Assembly (NCBI GenBank): GCA_038065675.1
Contig: JBBTQM010000031.1
Location: 1-13,645, forward strand
Direction: 5' to 3'
DNA length: 13,645 nucleotides
DNA from: JAUYLU01 sp038065675
Lineage (GTDB): Bacteria > Patescibacteriota > Minisyncoccia > Phycocordibacterales > VMEP01
Shown here: in pieces, positions 1 to 6,963 of the stretch
How positions within the stretch are numbered: position 1 is the first letter of the stretch
How the letters are laid out: every line of letters begins with the position of its first letter
Program-made: the position numbers and the translations under genes
Notes under the pieces: generated by a model
The model's input: the letters and a program-made list of their open reading frames with translations, nothing else
Databases searched by the model: none
Told to the model about the DNA's origin: nothing

Positions 1-15
1 TAATGAAAAAAATAT

Positions 16-594
16 TTAAGAAAGGTTAAAATATTTTTTTAAAGATCTATCATTCTCTACACTATCAGCTATTAAATAAAGGATTTCCTTGCCTACTCTA
101 AAATCTGCTTTTATAAGAGCAATAAGATCTTCACAGTCATAAGGATACACCCACACGCTGTTTTGCAGTTTTATAAATCCGAAAGCTGCCAGGGTAGATC
201 TAAACTTATCACGCAACATCCTTTTATTTTCCCTAAGGTCATAAATAACCACCCTCCATTTTCCGTCCCACTTAGGCGGCTTATTAACCGTAAGTTCTCC
301 CGCATACGCCATTTCTGTTAATTTCTGCCCTTTAGGGGTGAGTCGAGCAAATTTACCATTAGTTGTATTTTCAAATACTATCAGCCCTTCATTGATCAGG
401 CCGCGGATGGCTCGATTTATTCTGTAATTTTTATTTTTGAAATTACCACCAGTAAGTTTCATAATTGTACTTACCGCGTTTGGCGCAAGTATTGCCACAC
501 TTAACATCCCGACACCATATATAGTGCTGAGGATTATTTTCTTTATGTTTTGTTTTTTTGAACGGGCTTTCGATTCTTTTTCTAATTTCCCCAT
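16..594 (-). CDS. Winged-helix regulator with PaaX/Cas2-like C-terminal domain
   Basis: This 192-aa protein has a basic N-terminus, a hydrophobic stretch around residues 20-45 within the predicted helical region, and a winged-helix-like part at about 50-95 (RAIRGLINEGLIVFE, then RLTPKGQKL as the wing). From about 108 it has a ferredoxin-like Cas2/PaaX domain: KWDGKWRVVIYDLRE, then LQNSVWVYPY, ending NDRSLKKYFNL. The Asp of VVIYD sits where Cas2 nucleases carry their metal-binding Asp. PaaX-type repressors share this fold and act as transcription factors. Similar stand-alone proteins in Parcubacteria are often annotated as Cas2, but no cas1 or repeat array is visible here, so I prefer a regulator. 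I chose the ATG at 594; the in-frame ATG at 612 lies inside the 56-bp palindrome. No Shine-Dalgarno is seen. The stop is close to the left window edge, so downstream context is unknown. Domain call is firm, function is inferred. Confidence 0.85.
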   Translation of the reverse strand: MGKLEKESKARSKKQNIKKIILSTIYGVGMLSVAILAPNAVSTIMKLTGGNFKNKNYRINRAIRGLINEGLIVFENTTNGKFARLTPKGQKLTEMAYAGELTVNKPPKWDGKWRVVIYDLRENKRMLRDKFRSTLAAFGFIKLQNSVWVYPYDCEDLIALIKADFRVGKEILYLIADSVENDRSLKKYFNLS

Positions 595-597
595 ATT

Positions 598-653
598 ATA
601 AACATAATACACTATATTCTCACGGCCGTGAGAATATAGTGTATTATGTTTAT
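598..653. repeat. Perfect 56-bp palindrome, candidate operator
   Basis: Two 28-bp arms meet with no spacer at CACGG/CCGTG (centre between 625 and 626), and every base pairs. It ends 3 bp before the chosen start codon of the winged-helix/Cas2-like gene. Each arm carries TATAGT/ACTATA, a possible -10 element, so the dyad could overlap promoters in both directions. Likely role (inference): binding site for a dimeric regulator, plausibly the adjacent gene product. A cruciform-forming element is an alternative. Confidence 0.85.
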
Positions 654-660
654 GTATATA

Positions 661-690
661 TGTATAATGTATATATACATATATTGTACA
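661..690. repeat. Imperfect 30-bp palindrome (12 of 15 pairs)
   Basis: The left arm TGTATAATGTATATA (661-675) and the right arm TACATATATTGTACA (676-690) pair at 12 of 15 positions. It contains a perfect 14-bp core at 667-680. The sequence is very AT-rich, so some symmetry is expected by chance. Its position between two perfect palindromes makes it worth listing as the middle member of an operator-like stack. Confidence 0.5.
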
Positions 691-709
691 TTGATAGTGA
701 TTGTTCGGG

Positions 710-733
710 TCTTGTATACATATGTATACAAGA
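710..733. repeat. Perfect 24-bp palindrome
   Basis: TCTTGTATACAT pairs completely with ATGTATACAAGA. It lies between the stop codon of the 45-aa membrane peptide gene and the larger palindromes. There is no T-tract on either side, so it does not look like an intrinsic terminator. A protein-binding dyad is more likely. Confidence 0.7.
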
Positions 734-750
734 TGTCCTAAATTACAAAG

Positions 751-888
751 TCACTTGAAAGCCCCGATGACAGACGCCTTTATGGAATCAAGATACGGAG
801 AAGCGTAAGAGGAAAGGGCGATACCGGTTACGCCGAGAATAATGAATATGGTAAATCCAGCCGCCAGTTTTAAAAAATCATTGTTCAT
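751..888 (-). CDS. 45-aa single-span membrane peptide, unknown function
   Basis: I do not recognise this family. The peptide starts MNNDFLKLAAGF, has one hydrophobic segment at about residues 8-28 (LAAGFTIFIILGVTGIALSS) and a short amphipathic tail ending SVIGAFK. It lies 13 nt after the stop of the TPR gene on the same strand, so the two are probably cotranscribed. An upstream in-frame start would give 64 aa and overlap the TPR gene; I prefer the internal ATG at 888 because it removes the overlap and puts the membrane span next to the N-terminus. No Shine-Dalgarno is seen. A small subunit of an envelope complex is possible but unproven. Confidence 0.6.
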   Translation of the reverse strand: MNNDFLKLAAGFTIFIILGVTGIALSSYASPYLDSIKASVIGAFK

Positions 889-901
889 TTGTATTAAGCA
901 A

Positions 902-1627
902 TTATTGCATAATTGCGCGCCGCTCGGCGGCAACCGATTCTTCAAGCGCCTCGTCCCCTGTCTTCAAAATCTCCGCTAGCGCCTTGTCATAATAAATAAT
1001 TGCCTGTGCCTTATCGCCGGAATCGCGATAATATTGGGCAAGAATAATTACAAAATCATAATTTTTAGGATTTGAAGTTATGGCATTTTTAAGTATTTTC
1101 GGTATTTCGGAAGATTTTTCCGTATAAAAAAATTTATAAAGCTCGTATAAAGAACGGTGGCTGTTTGGAACATTCGGTTTAAGATATATAGATTCCAAAT
1201 AATTGGATTCAGCCTTTTTGTAATCCTTAAGATGGTAATGATAAATATCTCCCATGTTATGAAAAATAACGTAGTTATCCGGGGAAAGAGCGGCGGCGTA
1301 TTCAAGCGCCTGTAAGGATTTACCGTAATCCCCCGCCACTTTGTATTGCATGCTCAAATCAATCAACAAACCGGAATCTTTCGGGCTTCTTTCAATAGAC
1401 AGCAAAAGGTTGGAAACATTCCGGGAAATAATCGTTTTTATATCATTTGATATTGACGGACCGAAAGAAATACCGGAAGAAAAAACCGGCGCTTTAATAT
1501 TCCCTGAAATATCGTCTTTCGCAACAGACGGGGTCTCGGCTTTTTTCGGATAAAAAAATACCGCCGCCGCGAGCGCGAGCAAAATTATGATAATGACCGC
1601 TATTAACTTCCAGAAACGTAAAGACAT
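902..1627 (-). CDS. Membrane-anchored TPR-repeat protein
   Basis: This 241-aa protein has an N-terminal signal anchor (residues 7-26, LIAVIIIILLALAAAVFF) followed by KK. A low-complexity linker runs to about 60. A run of tetratricopeptide-like helices then spans about 68-222, with clear units at 85-118 (AGDYGKSLQALEYAAALSPDN), 119-152 (MGDIYHYHLKDYKKAESNYLESIYLKP) and 188-221 (YYRDSGDKAQAIIYYDKALA). TPR proteins are protein-protein scaffolds, and the anchor would place the repeats outside the cytoplasmic membrane. The start ATG at 1627 lies 12 nt past a terminator-like hairpin and directly after an extended -10, so the mRNA may be leaderless. The 45-aa membrane peptide follows 13 nt downstream. 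The partner is unknown; the neighbouring surface-protein gene suggests an envelope role. Confidence 0.8.
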   Translation of the reverse strand: MSLRFWKLIAVIIIILLALAAAVFFYPKKAETPSVAKDDISGNIKAPVFSSGISFGPSISNDIKTIISRNVSNLLLSIERSPKDSGLLIDLSMQYKVAGDYGKSLQALEYAAALSPDNYVIFHNMGDIYHYHLKDYKKAESNYLESIYLKPNVPNSHRSLYELYKFFYTEKSSEIPKILKNAITSNPKNYDFVIILAQYYRDSGDKAQAIIYYDKALAEILKTGDEALEESVAAERRAIMQ

Positions 1628-1633
1628 AACGGG

Positions 1634-1642
1634 ATTCTAGCA
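1634..1642 (-). promoter_or_regulatory. Putative extended -10 promoter of the TPR gene
   Basis: On the minus strand TG-C-TAGAAT matches an extended -10 (TGnTATAAT) with one mismatch. The expected start site, about 7 nt on, falls on or next to the A of the ATG at 1627, which predicts a leaderless or near-leaderless transcript. No good -35 is seen. The element overlaps the edge of the 1640-1675 hairpin. Confidence 0.4.
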
Positions 1643-1675
1643 AAAAAGCCCGTGAGACGCCACGGGCTTTTTTGC
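1640..1675. terminator. Bidirectional intrinsic terminator or attenuator hairpin
   Basis: A perfect 15-bp stem (GCAAAAAAGCCCGTG with CACGGGCTTTTTTGC) encloses a 6-nt loop, with T-tracts on both strands. In the minus direction it sits 12 nt before the TPR start codon. It would therefore stop transcription coming from the spacer or the surface-protein gene, or act as an attenuator for the TPR gene. No plus-strand gene ends here. Confidence 0.75.
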
Positions 1676-1985
1676 ATAATAAGACCACAACCCCAGCACC
1701 ATAAGACATACGGGCTCGCGCTTCGCCCATAATGAAAGTGCTATTCGCACACGTGCTCGCCCTGGGAATGGTGCGGGGTTCTCAATGTGGCAAAACAGCG
1801 CAAAGCGCTGGCCACATTCGAAAAAACAAAACTCACAAATCAACCCCTTCGGGGTTGTTCGCGAGCCCGCCTCGACGACCCGGCGAGCTGAATGTCATAC
1901 ATTTCCTCGCCGGGTGCCCGTCTCCGGCTGTTTTTGTTTTTTGTCCACATAACCAATGCTTCGCATTGGGATATGTACAAAAAAC
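1676..1985. other. Hairpin-dense gene-free spacer between two terminators
   Basis: No convincing ORF is present. Hairpins seen: arms 1784-1791/1811-1818 enclosing CAGCGC-AAA-GCGCTG (1796-1810); CAACCCC-TTC-GGGGTTG (1841-1857); a 10-bp stem 1878-1887/1906-1915; and a 15-bp stem 1930-1944/1977-1991 enclosing CCAATGC-TTC-GCATTGG (1953-1969). A longer-range 10-bp match joins 1711-1720 and 1860-1869, and 1689-1702 nearly matches 1769-1781, so these two pairings cross. AAAAAACAAAA occurs at 1821-1831 and 1979-1989, and both copies can pair with 1932-1942. It could be a noncoding RNA or a structured leader of the TPR gene. It does not match the SRP, RNase P or tmRNA signatures I know. Strand is undecided. 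Confidence 0.45.
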
Positions 1986-2013
1986 AAAAACCCCTTCGTG
2001 AGAAGGGGTTTTT
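1986..2013 (-). terminator. Intrinsic terminator of the surface-protein gene
   Basis: A 12-bp stem (AAAAACCCCTTC with GAAGGGGTTTTT) carries a 4-nt loop. On the minus strand it is followed by a long T-rich run interrupted by single Gs. It lies 70 nt after the stop codon of the S-layer-like gene. The arms also give a short T-tract on the plus strand. Confidence 0.8.
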
Positions 2014-2083
2014 GCCAGCTATTCGCTTGCGCTTAGGTTGCTGAAGACTTAGGCGCGAAACGAATCACAAGTAGCTATTAGAT

Positions 2084-5000
2084 TTACTTAGGCGACACTG
2101 TCGTAGCGTCGAGACCAGTTGACGGCAAAGACGGGAGTCCATAACCGTTCGTCCAGTCTGCGTGGGTTGACGTCGACGATGTCGTTGCGTTTGGAGACCA
2201 AACAAAGTCTCTGTCGGAACCAACACCAAGGGCAACAAGCTGGGCCATTTTTCCGCTAATGTTAACCAAGTAAGTAGAATCACCGGTTAACCTAGTCGTA
2301 ATCGTGGCACCGAACGTACCGGTACCGGCAGTATTTACGACATCACCAGTTGCTTTGAAGTAAATGGTGCTACCGGCCGGAATTTGTACGATTGAACTTG
2401 TCGTCGCAATGTTATCACCGCTGTTCAAGAGCTCCGCAACGTTAGCCACAACTAGACCAGACGTGAAGCCTGAAATCGGTGTTGCAAAACCAGAATCGGT
2501 ATAAGCATACACTTTCAGGTTTCTAGCCGTAGTTGTTCCAGAAACCGCAGACCCTGTGGTAGTAGCTATGTTAAGCGTGAACCTCCCAAGACCAACACCA
2601 TTGCCTCCCGCGGGAGCAGAGATGCTGAAGCGGTAGAGTTCGGTGTCATTTCCTTGGTTCGGAGTCAAGTTAGGAACAGCCACTTTCGCAAGTGTCGGGT
2701 ATGCCTTGAACATTCTGAATCCGTCAACCGCAGTATCTACAAGAGAGGTTGCGGCAAGAGCCGTACCGGCTGATGTATAAGCAGTTGTCGTTCCTGTTGA
2801 GCTGTTGTTGAAATCCCAGTCAACAGCAAGGAAGGCGCCTTCGCGAGATGCGGCCGAAGCCGAATCAATCGCGGCGGTATCAACCTTGATAGTCAGGAGC
2901 TTAGAGCTGTCCTTAGGAATGGTCAAGCGCGGGCTTAATGTGACAGTCATGGTCGTCGCTGAACCGTCAAATATGCCAGAACCAACGAACGTCCCGCCAT
3001 CATAGAGATTAACCGAGTTAATATCTGAAGCCGAGCTTGAAGCATTATTCGTAAGAATAAGAGCTATTTGCCCGAGAGCTATCGTGTCGTTTGTCGCCTG
3101 AATGTTAAGTATTCCCGCCGTTACGCCTGCCGTACCGGCTGTAACAACCGTATACGAAGGGTTAGACGAAGCTTTGGTAATCGTGTACGAAGCTGAACCC
3201 ATTGTCATCAATGGACCAGTTGACGTGTTTGCTGTTTCGCTAATATCCGACCCGGAAGTTACGCCTGTCGTAGTGATAGACGCGCCCGAAGTGACCCCCC
3301 ACTTGTAAGAGCTCGAGCTCGTTGCCGAACTTGAGATATTGCAGCGTAGAGCCAATGTCTTAACGGTTCCCTTAGGAACGGTCAGAGACTGGTCAAACGT
3401 GTAAGTTACCGCGGCTCCGGTTAATACCGTTGAGGCCGGGTTTACCGTATTACCACCGCTGTTAAGTGCGGTTGAACCGTCAAACAACTGACATGAAGTC
3501 AGGTAGTTCGCTGTTCCATCGTAGGTATACGTAAGAGGGATTGAGCCGAAGCGTACATCTTCGCCGGAACTCGTGGTATTAAGCTGGTAATTGGTAAAGA
3601 GGTAGTTCTGCGTTCCTGCTACCACTGTCTGTGCCGCGGGAGATCCCGAAACGCTAATTGTAAGCGCGCCAGATTTCACCGTCATAGCGTTCATCGTAAT
3701 CAGACCGCTACCAGTCAATGAAATTGAATTTCCTGACGTTTGGCCAGTTGCGGTCGTCCACTGTGACGACGGTGTCGTCGAAACAGTAAGTGAACCGCTT
3801 GTAAACGTAGAAGGAATCTTCCCTTTAATCGTGTATGTTCCCTTTCCTATAGGGAAGGTTACAAGATCCGTGAAAGTAGCGGTTTGAGCACCGGCTACAT
3901 AAGCTCCATCAACCGGACCGGCAACAATGTTGCCGTTCGGACCATAGAGCGAAATGCTCGTAATTTGACCGGTACCAGTAAGGGACGAGGTTGCGATTGA
4001 GAAGACCATCTGCTGAACCGAAATCGCTTCACCTTTTATGTCAGCGTCGAATCCGCCGAGCGTCTGGTTAGGAACATTCGGAGCGACGTTTTGCGCCCCA
4101 ACAGAGGTCGCGTTCGAGATTGAAGTAATGGAACCTGCCGATACGGTCACTTTGGAACCGTCAAAGAACGGTGTTCCAACCGTACCGGAGCTTGCACAAG
4201 TTATGCTTGAGTTTATGAACTCAGAACCCGTCGTTGCGGTTGAAGCAACTGCGTTACAGTTACCTGCCGCTGTCGGCGTTATACCGTAACCGTAGGTCTC
4301 ACCGGTGATGTAGATATCGGTGTTTTTGTATACGTCAAACTGAACCGTGCGTCCAGCCGAGCTTGAACCGATAACATCGCCCTGGACCCAGATTTCTTTT
4401 GAAAGACCTTTGTCAATGACGATACCGGAACCGAAGTTCGCGGTGTAATACTTGCCGTCGGAAGAAATGGCTGCGCTGTAGGCGGTGCCGTCAACATAAA
4501 CCATTACATTTGAGAGGTCGGACGAACCCGCTGAACCGCTTTGATTCCAGCGGAAATTGCGGACGCGAACCTGCTCGGCCGAGCCGGCAGTAACTTTAAT
4601 GCCTGAGAACTTGTAGCCCGTCGTTCCTATTTCCTTCGACTGCGCCCCATTCGGGTCGTACGAAGCAATAAGGAGAGTCGCTGTTCCGATTGAAAGAGAT
4701 GCGTTCACTGTGTGAAGCGCGCCTGTTATCGGAAGCGAACCTGAAACGGTGCCGCCTGTGTTAACCGCAATCACGCTTAAGCCGACAACCTGTCCGGCAT
4801 AGCTCGTGAGCGATGTTGCCATGTTACCGGCAATGGTAACCGTCTTTGATGTTCCCGCGCGCACTGTGAACGGCGAACCAACAGATGCCTGGTGGTTGGA
4901 ATTCAAAGCCTTGGCTACTCCGAGCTGCGTGCCGTCTTCATCAAGAAGAACGACGCCGGAGAATACTGCATCAAGCGCAGGACCGCCGCGCTCTATCGTG

Positions 5001-5548
5001 ATGCTGTTAACTGTTACGTCGGAAGGACCGGCGGTAAGAGTTACGCGTGTGAACGGAACTCTGGAAGCCGATGCTACCGCAAGAGCGTTTGAAGGCTGTG
5101 AAGCCGCGTTAACGCTCATCGCTCCGCCCGTTGTCGGGGCCGGAACTGTGGATACGCCGCCGCAGATAGCATTAAGCTTCGCGCGCGACATAGCTCCAAC
5201 GAATCCGGTGCCTGATCTTAACCCGACCGGGGTAAGTACTTCAGAAGCGTAGAGATTCTGGAAACGGATAACCGCCGCTTTGGTTGCTGAACCGAAGTAG
5301 GAGGTTTCCCTGCCAGGAGAACCTGCGCCGGAAGACGAAACCTGTGTTGCGGCGTTCAAGTTAAGAACCTTTTGGAGGTTCATAACACTGGTGCCCGTTG
5401 AGCCCTGCTTTAGATTCGTTGAGAAACTATAGCTGCATGCCGCTGCTTCCGCCTGTTGTACTCCAAGTACGGCGAAACCCATAAGCATAAGGGCTGATGC
5501 AATAACGACGGCAGTTAAAATGCCTGTTATTGATTTGTTAATACTCAT
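2084..5548 (-). CDS. S-layer-like secreted surface protein with peptidoglycan-binding domain
   Basis: This 1154-aa protein begins with a signal peptide: basic MSINKS, a hydrophobic core at about 8-30, and likely cleavage after AEA near residue 36. Residues about 38-130 resemble a PG_binding_1 domain (LKQGSTGTSVMNLQKVLN, YFGSATKAAVIRFQNLY, VGAMSRAKLNAICGG), with Cys at 38 and 129 that may form a disulfide. The rest, about 140-1154, is Gly/Ser/Thr/Val-rich beta-strand sequence typical of tandem Ig-like surface modules, ending near WTNGYGLPSLPSTGL. There is no LPXTG motif and no C-terminal membrane span. Proteins of this architecture are common in Parcubacteria and probably form the cell-surface layer, with the PGBD as wall anchor (known family pattern; function inferred). 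It is monocistronic, with a long leader and a strong terminator. The start at 5548 is supported by the signal peptide; no Shine-Dalgarno is seen. Confidence 0.9.
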   Translation of the reverse strand: MSINKSITGILTAVVIASALMLMGFAVLGVQQAEAAACSYSFSTNLKQGSTGTSVMNLQKVLNLNAATQVSSSGAGSPGRETSYFGSATKAAVIRFQNLYASEVLTPVGLRSGTGFVGAMSRAKLNAICGGVSTVPAPTTGGAMSVNAASQPSNALAVASASRVPFTRVTLTAGPSDVTVNSITIERGGPALDAVFSGVVLLDEDGTQLGVAKALNSNHQASVGSPFTVRAGTSKTVTIAGNMATSLTSYAGQVVGLSVIAVNTGGTVSGSLPITGALHTVNASLSIGTATLLIASYDPNGAQSKEIGTTGYKFSGIKVTAGSAEQVRVRNFRWNQSGSAGSSDLSNVMVYVDGTAYSAAISSDGKYYTANFGSGIVIDKGLSKEIWVQGDVIGSSSAGRTVQFDVYKNTDIYITGETYGYGITPTAAGNCNAVASTATTGSEFINSSITCASSGTVGTPFFDGSKVTVSAGSITSISNATSVGAQNVAPNVPNQTLGGFDADIKGEAISVQQMVFSIATSSLTGTGQITSISLYGPNGNIVAGPVDGAYVAGAQTATFTDLVTFPIGKGTYTIKGKIPSTFTSGSLTVSTTPSSQWTTATGQTSGNSISLTGSGLITMNAMTVKSGALTISVSGSPAAQTVVAGTQNYLFTNYQLNTTSSGEDVRFGSIPLTYTYDGTANYLTSCQLFDGSTALNSGGNTVNPASTVLTGAAVTYTFDQSLTVPKGTVKTLALRCNISSSATSSSSYKWGVTSGASITTTGVTSGSDISETANTSTGPLMTMGSASYTITKASSNPSYTVVTAGTAGVTAGILNIQATNDTIALGQIALILTNNASSSASDINSVNLYDGGTFVGSGIFDGSATTMTVTLSPRLTIPKDSSKLLTIKVDTAAIDSASAASREGAFLAVDWDFNNSSTGTTTAYTSAGTALAATSLVDTAVDGFRMFKAYPTLAKVAVPNLTPNQGNDTELYRFSISAPAGGNGVGLGRFTLNIATTTGSAVSGTTTARNLKVYAYTDSGFATPISGFTSGLVVANVAELLNSGDNIATTSSIVQIPAGSTIYFKATGDVVNTAGTGTFGATITTRLTGDSTYLVNISGKMAQLVALGVGSDRDFVWSPNATTSSTSTHADWTNGYGLPSLPSTGLDATTVSPK

Positions 5549-5967
5549 AATTTATTTTCTTTTACTTTAAAATTCTCGGTTCCACTCGCCCTTTTAATGA
5601 CTCGCGAAACCGAAGAACTTTGCGCAACTTACCCATTAGCTTCGACAGCACTAAGATGTTGCGCAAATTAAACTTAATACCCGGCGACTTTCGTACGCCG
5701 GATTAAGTTACAAAAATTGGGAACTAATAATCGAATCGAATTTGCAACCATGGAAACCATTCGGAAAATTCAGAAAAACTGATTCGTTATTTTACTGTCA
5801 ACGATCTCTCCTGTTTTTTCCGGCTAAACTCGACTAGTAAAGCCGTACTCCACACCTTCCTTTAAAGCCGGTATCCGAAAGATTTAATTCAGTACCGTTC
5901 TTTAAGGAAGAAATCTGCCAAATATCGACTTATAGCGCAATGCGGAAAATGCACACGCTAAAATCCT
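5549..5967 (-). promoter_or_regulatory. Long structured 5' leader of the surface-protein gene
   Basis: No credible gene lies between 5549 and 6126. If the promoter at 5974-6001 is right, the leader is about 420 nt. It contains a two-part hairpin at 5671-5709 (8-bp outer arms AACTTAAT/ATTAAGTT, 6-bp inner CCGGCG/CGCCGG) and a perfect 10-bp inverted repeat TTTGCGCAAC (5619-5628) with GTTGCGCAAA (5658-5667). A near-complementary pair, CTTCCTTTAAAG with CTTTAAGGAAG, occurs in the 5' half. Long stable leaders are known for abundant S-layer mRNAs, so a stability or translation role is plausible. The rest of the gap (6002-6126) holds one small hairpin at 6066-6082 without a T-tract. Confidence 0.5.
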
Positions 5968-5973
5968 GGATTC

Positions 5974-6001
5974 ATTATATAGCCAATGCGGAATACCGCA
6001 A
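5974..6001 (-). promoter_or_regulatory. Putative promoter of the surface-protein gene
   Basis: On the minus strand TTGCGG (5996-6001), a 16-nt spacer and a perfect TATAAT (5974-5979) form a sigma-70-like promoter. A 10-bp direct repeat, CAATGCGGAA, occurs at 5938-5947 and 5984-5993, one copy within the spacer and one downstream of the expected start, so they may be regulator sites. A weaker alternative -10 (TATAAG) lies at 5929-5934. Confidence 0.5.
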
Positions 6002-6126
6002 AAACTATATATGTGGATAACCACAAGATAGAAAACCTAAAAAAGGCTTACAACTTATGATTATTTACGCACTTTATGCGTACGGCCATATTCTCATAAA
6101 ACCGGGGCTTGGTCAAGGCAGTTTTA

Positions 6127-6936
6127 TCACGCCAGAGAATAGCGGCTCCAACGCTTATTCCCCACCCGAACAATAACCCTTTCTTCAAGCATTCTCGCGA
6201 GTTCCCTCTGGACGGTTTTCCCCCCCACCCCAACCAAATGATTGCATATTTCCTTTATCCCCACATCGCTATTTTTCTTTATAAAATCAAGAATGGAGCT
6301 TCTCCTTTTTTCCTTATCAGCTGATTTAGCCCCATTATTGTTAACTTTATAAAGGACATTATTCTGTCCTTTATAACCGGAGTTATGTGCTTGCCTTAAA
6401 ACGTTATTTTTCAGCTTTTCTTTTATTTCAGCCAAGGTTGGCAAAGACGGCTTATTTTCCGTTAATAAAGGGATTTCCTCCAAAAAAAAGCTCTCCGGTA
6501 AAAATGGCTTTTTATCCGCTTCGGCTTGTAATTTTACAATAGCTTCTTTGGTGCTTATAAGCTCCCGGAACATGATGTTGTAATTGCTTTCGGACACTAA
6601 TTTTATCAAAAAGACTATGTCAAAAAGGACAATCAGTTCATTTATTGTTTTCTCGGCAAAAGTAAAAAAATATGTCCTATTTTTAAATGAATCCTCATTA
6701 GTAGAAAAAATGTCCTTTATAAGAGATGTGGAGCATTCCCTAATTCTATTTTTTAATGGCTCATTATCATTTAGATGGTTTGTTAAAATATAACAAGCAG
6801 TAGACATCTTTTGGATTTTACCAAATAAAGAAGATAAATTGTGAACACTGTGCAAGGATAGTCCCTTATTATCCCTCGTTGTCTCTTTCGTGTCCCTTTG
6901 TCTTTTATTGCTAACTTTGTCCTTTTTGTCTTCCAT
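6127..6936 (-). CDS. Four-helix plus winged-helix DNA-binding protein
   Basis: The protein has 269 aa. Residues 1-28 are highly charged (MEDKKDKVSNKRQRDTKE). Residues about 37-138 are predicted helical (KIQKMSTACYILTNHLNDNEP, LKNRIRECSTSLIKDIF), a pattern I recognise from uncharacterised CPR HTH proteins with a small helical-bundle domain. A Lys-rich linker follows. Residues about 210-268 form a winged helix (SSILDFIKKNSDVGIKEI, GKTVQRELARMLEERVIV, then a wing RVGNKRWSRYSL). It is probably a transcription factor whose target is unknown. Its promoter is near-consensus and covered by a dyad, which suggests autoregulation. AAAGGA 4 nt before the ATG is a usable Shine-Dalgarno. The gene is visibly more AT-rich than ftsK-recA, so it may be accessory. 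No clear terminator follows it. Confidence 0.8.
   Translation of the reverse strand: MEDKKDKVSNKRQRDTKETTRDNKGLSLHSVHNLSSLFGKIQKMSTACYILTNHLNDNEPLKNRIRECSTSLIKDIFSTNEDSFKNRTYFFTFAEKTINELIVLFDIVFLIKLVSESNYNIMFRELISTKEAIVKLQAEADKKPFLPESFFLEEIPLLTENKPSLPTLAEIKEKLKNNVLRQAHNSGYKGQNNVLYKVNNNGAKSADKEKRRSSILDFIKKNSDVGIKEICNHLVGVGGKTVQRELARMLEERVIVRVGNKRWSRYSLA
6347..6376. repeat. Inverted pair of the 12-mer TTATAAAGGACA inside a gene
   Basis: TTATAAAGGACA (6347-6358) and its exact complement TGTCCTTTATAA (6365-6376) flank a 6-nt loop, within codons for YKGQNNVLYK of the winged-helix protein. It can form a 12-bp RNA hairpin or a DNA dyad. Further copies occur at 6711-6722 and, as 11 bp, at 6938-6948. 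Confidence 0.8.
6711..6722 (-). repeat. Another copy of the TTATAAAGGACA 12-mer
   Basis: This is an exact third copy, within the same gene but in a different reading frame: here it encodes LIKD, whereas the copy at 6365-6376 encodes YKGQ. An 11-bp copy at 6938-6948 contains the ribosome-binding AAAGGA of the same gene. Confidence 0.75.
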
Positions 6937-6963
6937 TTGTCCTTTATAGTGAGAGATTAATTT

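Noticed and set aside
16..733. CRISPR locus suggested by the Cas2-like gene and nearby repeats
   Set aside because: The repeats are palindromes, not regularly spaced direct repeats, and no cas1 or spacer array is visible in the window.
558..758. 66-aa plus-strand ORF across the palindromes
   Set aside because: It reads through low-complexity palindromic DNA (repeated YVY and MYN), with no homology pattern.
1676..1985. SRP RNA, RNase P RNA or tmRNA
   Set aside because: I found none of their conserved core sequences (such as GGAAGCAGCC or GAGGAAAGTCC) on either strand.
1732..2001. 89-aa plus-strand ORF in the structured spacer
   Set aside because: It translates hairpin DNA into Pro/Ser/Gly-rich sequence and spans several stems; RNA structure explains the region better.
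4806..5252. 148-aa plus-strand ORF opposite the surface-protein gene
   Set aside because: It is antisense to a well-supported secreted protein, has no domain pattern, and arises from the Thr/Ser/Ala codon bias of the real gene.
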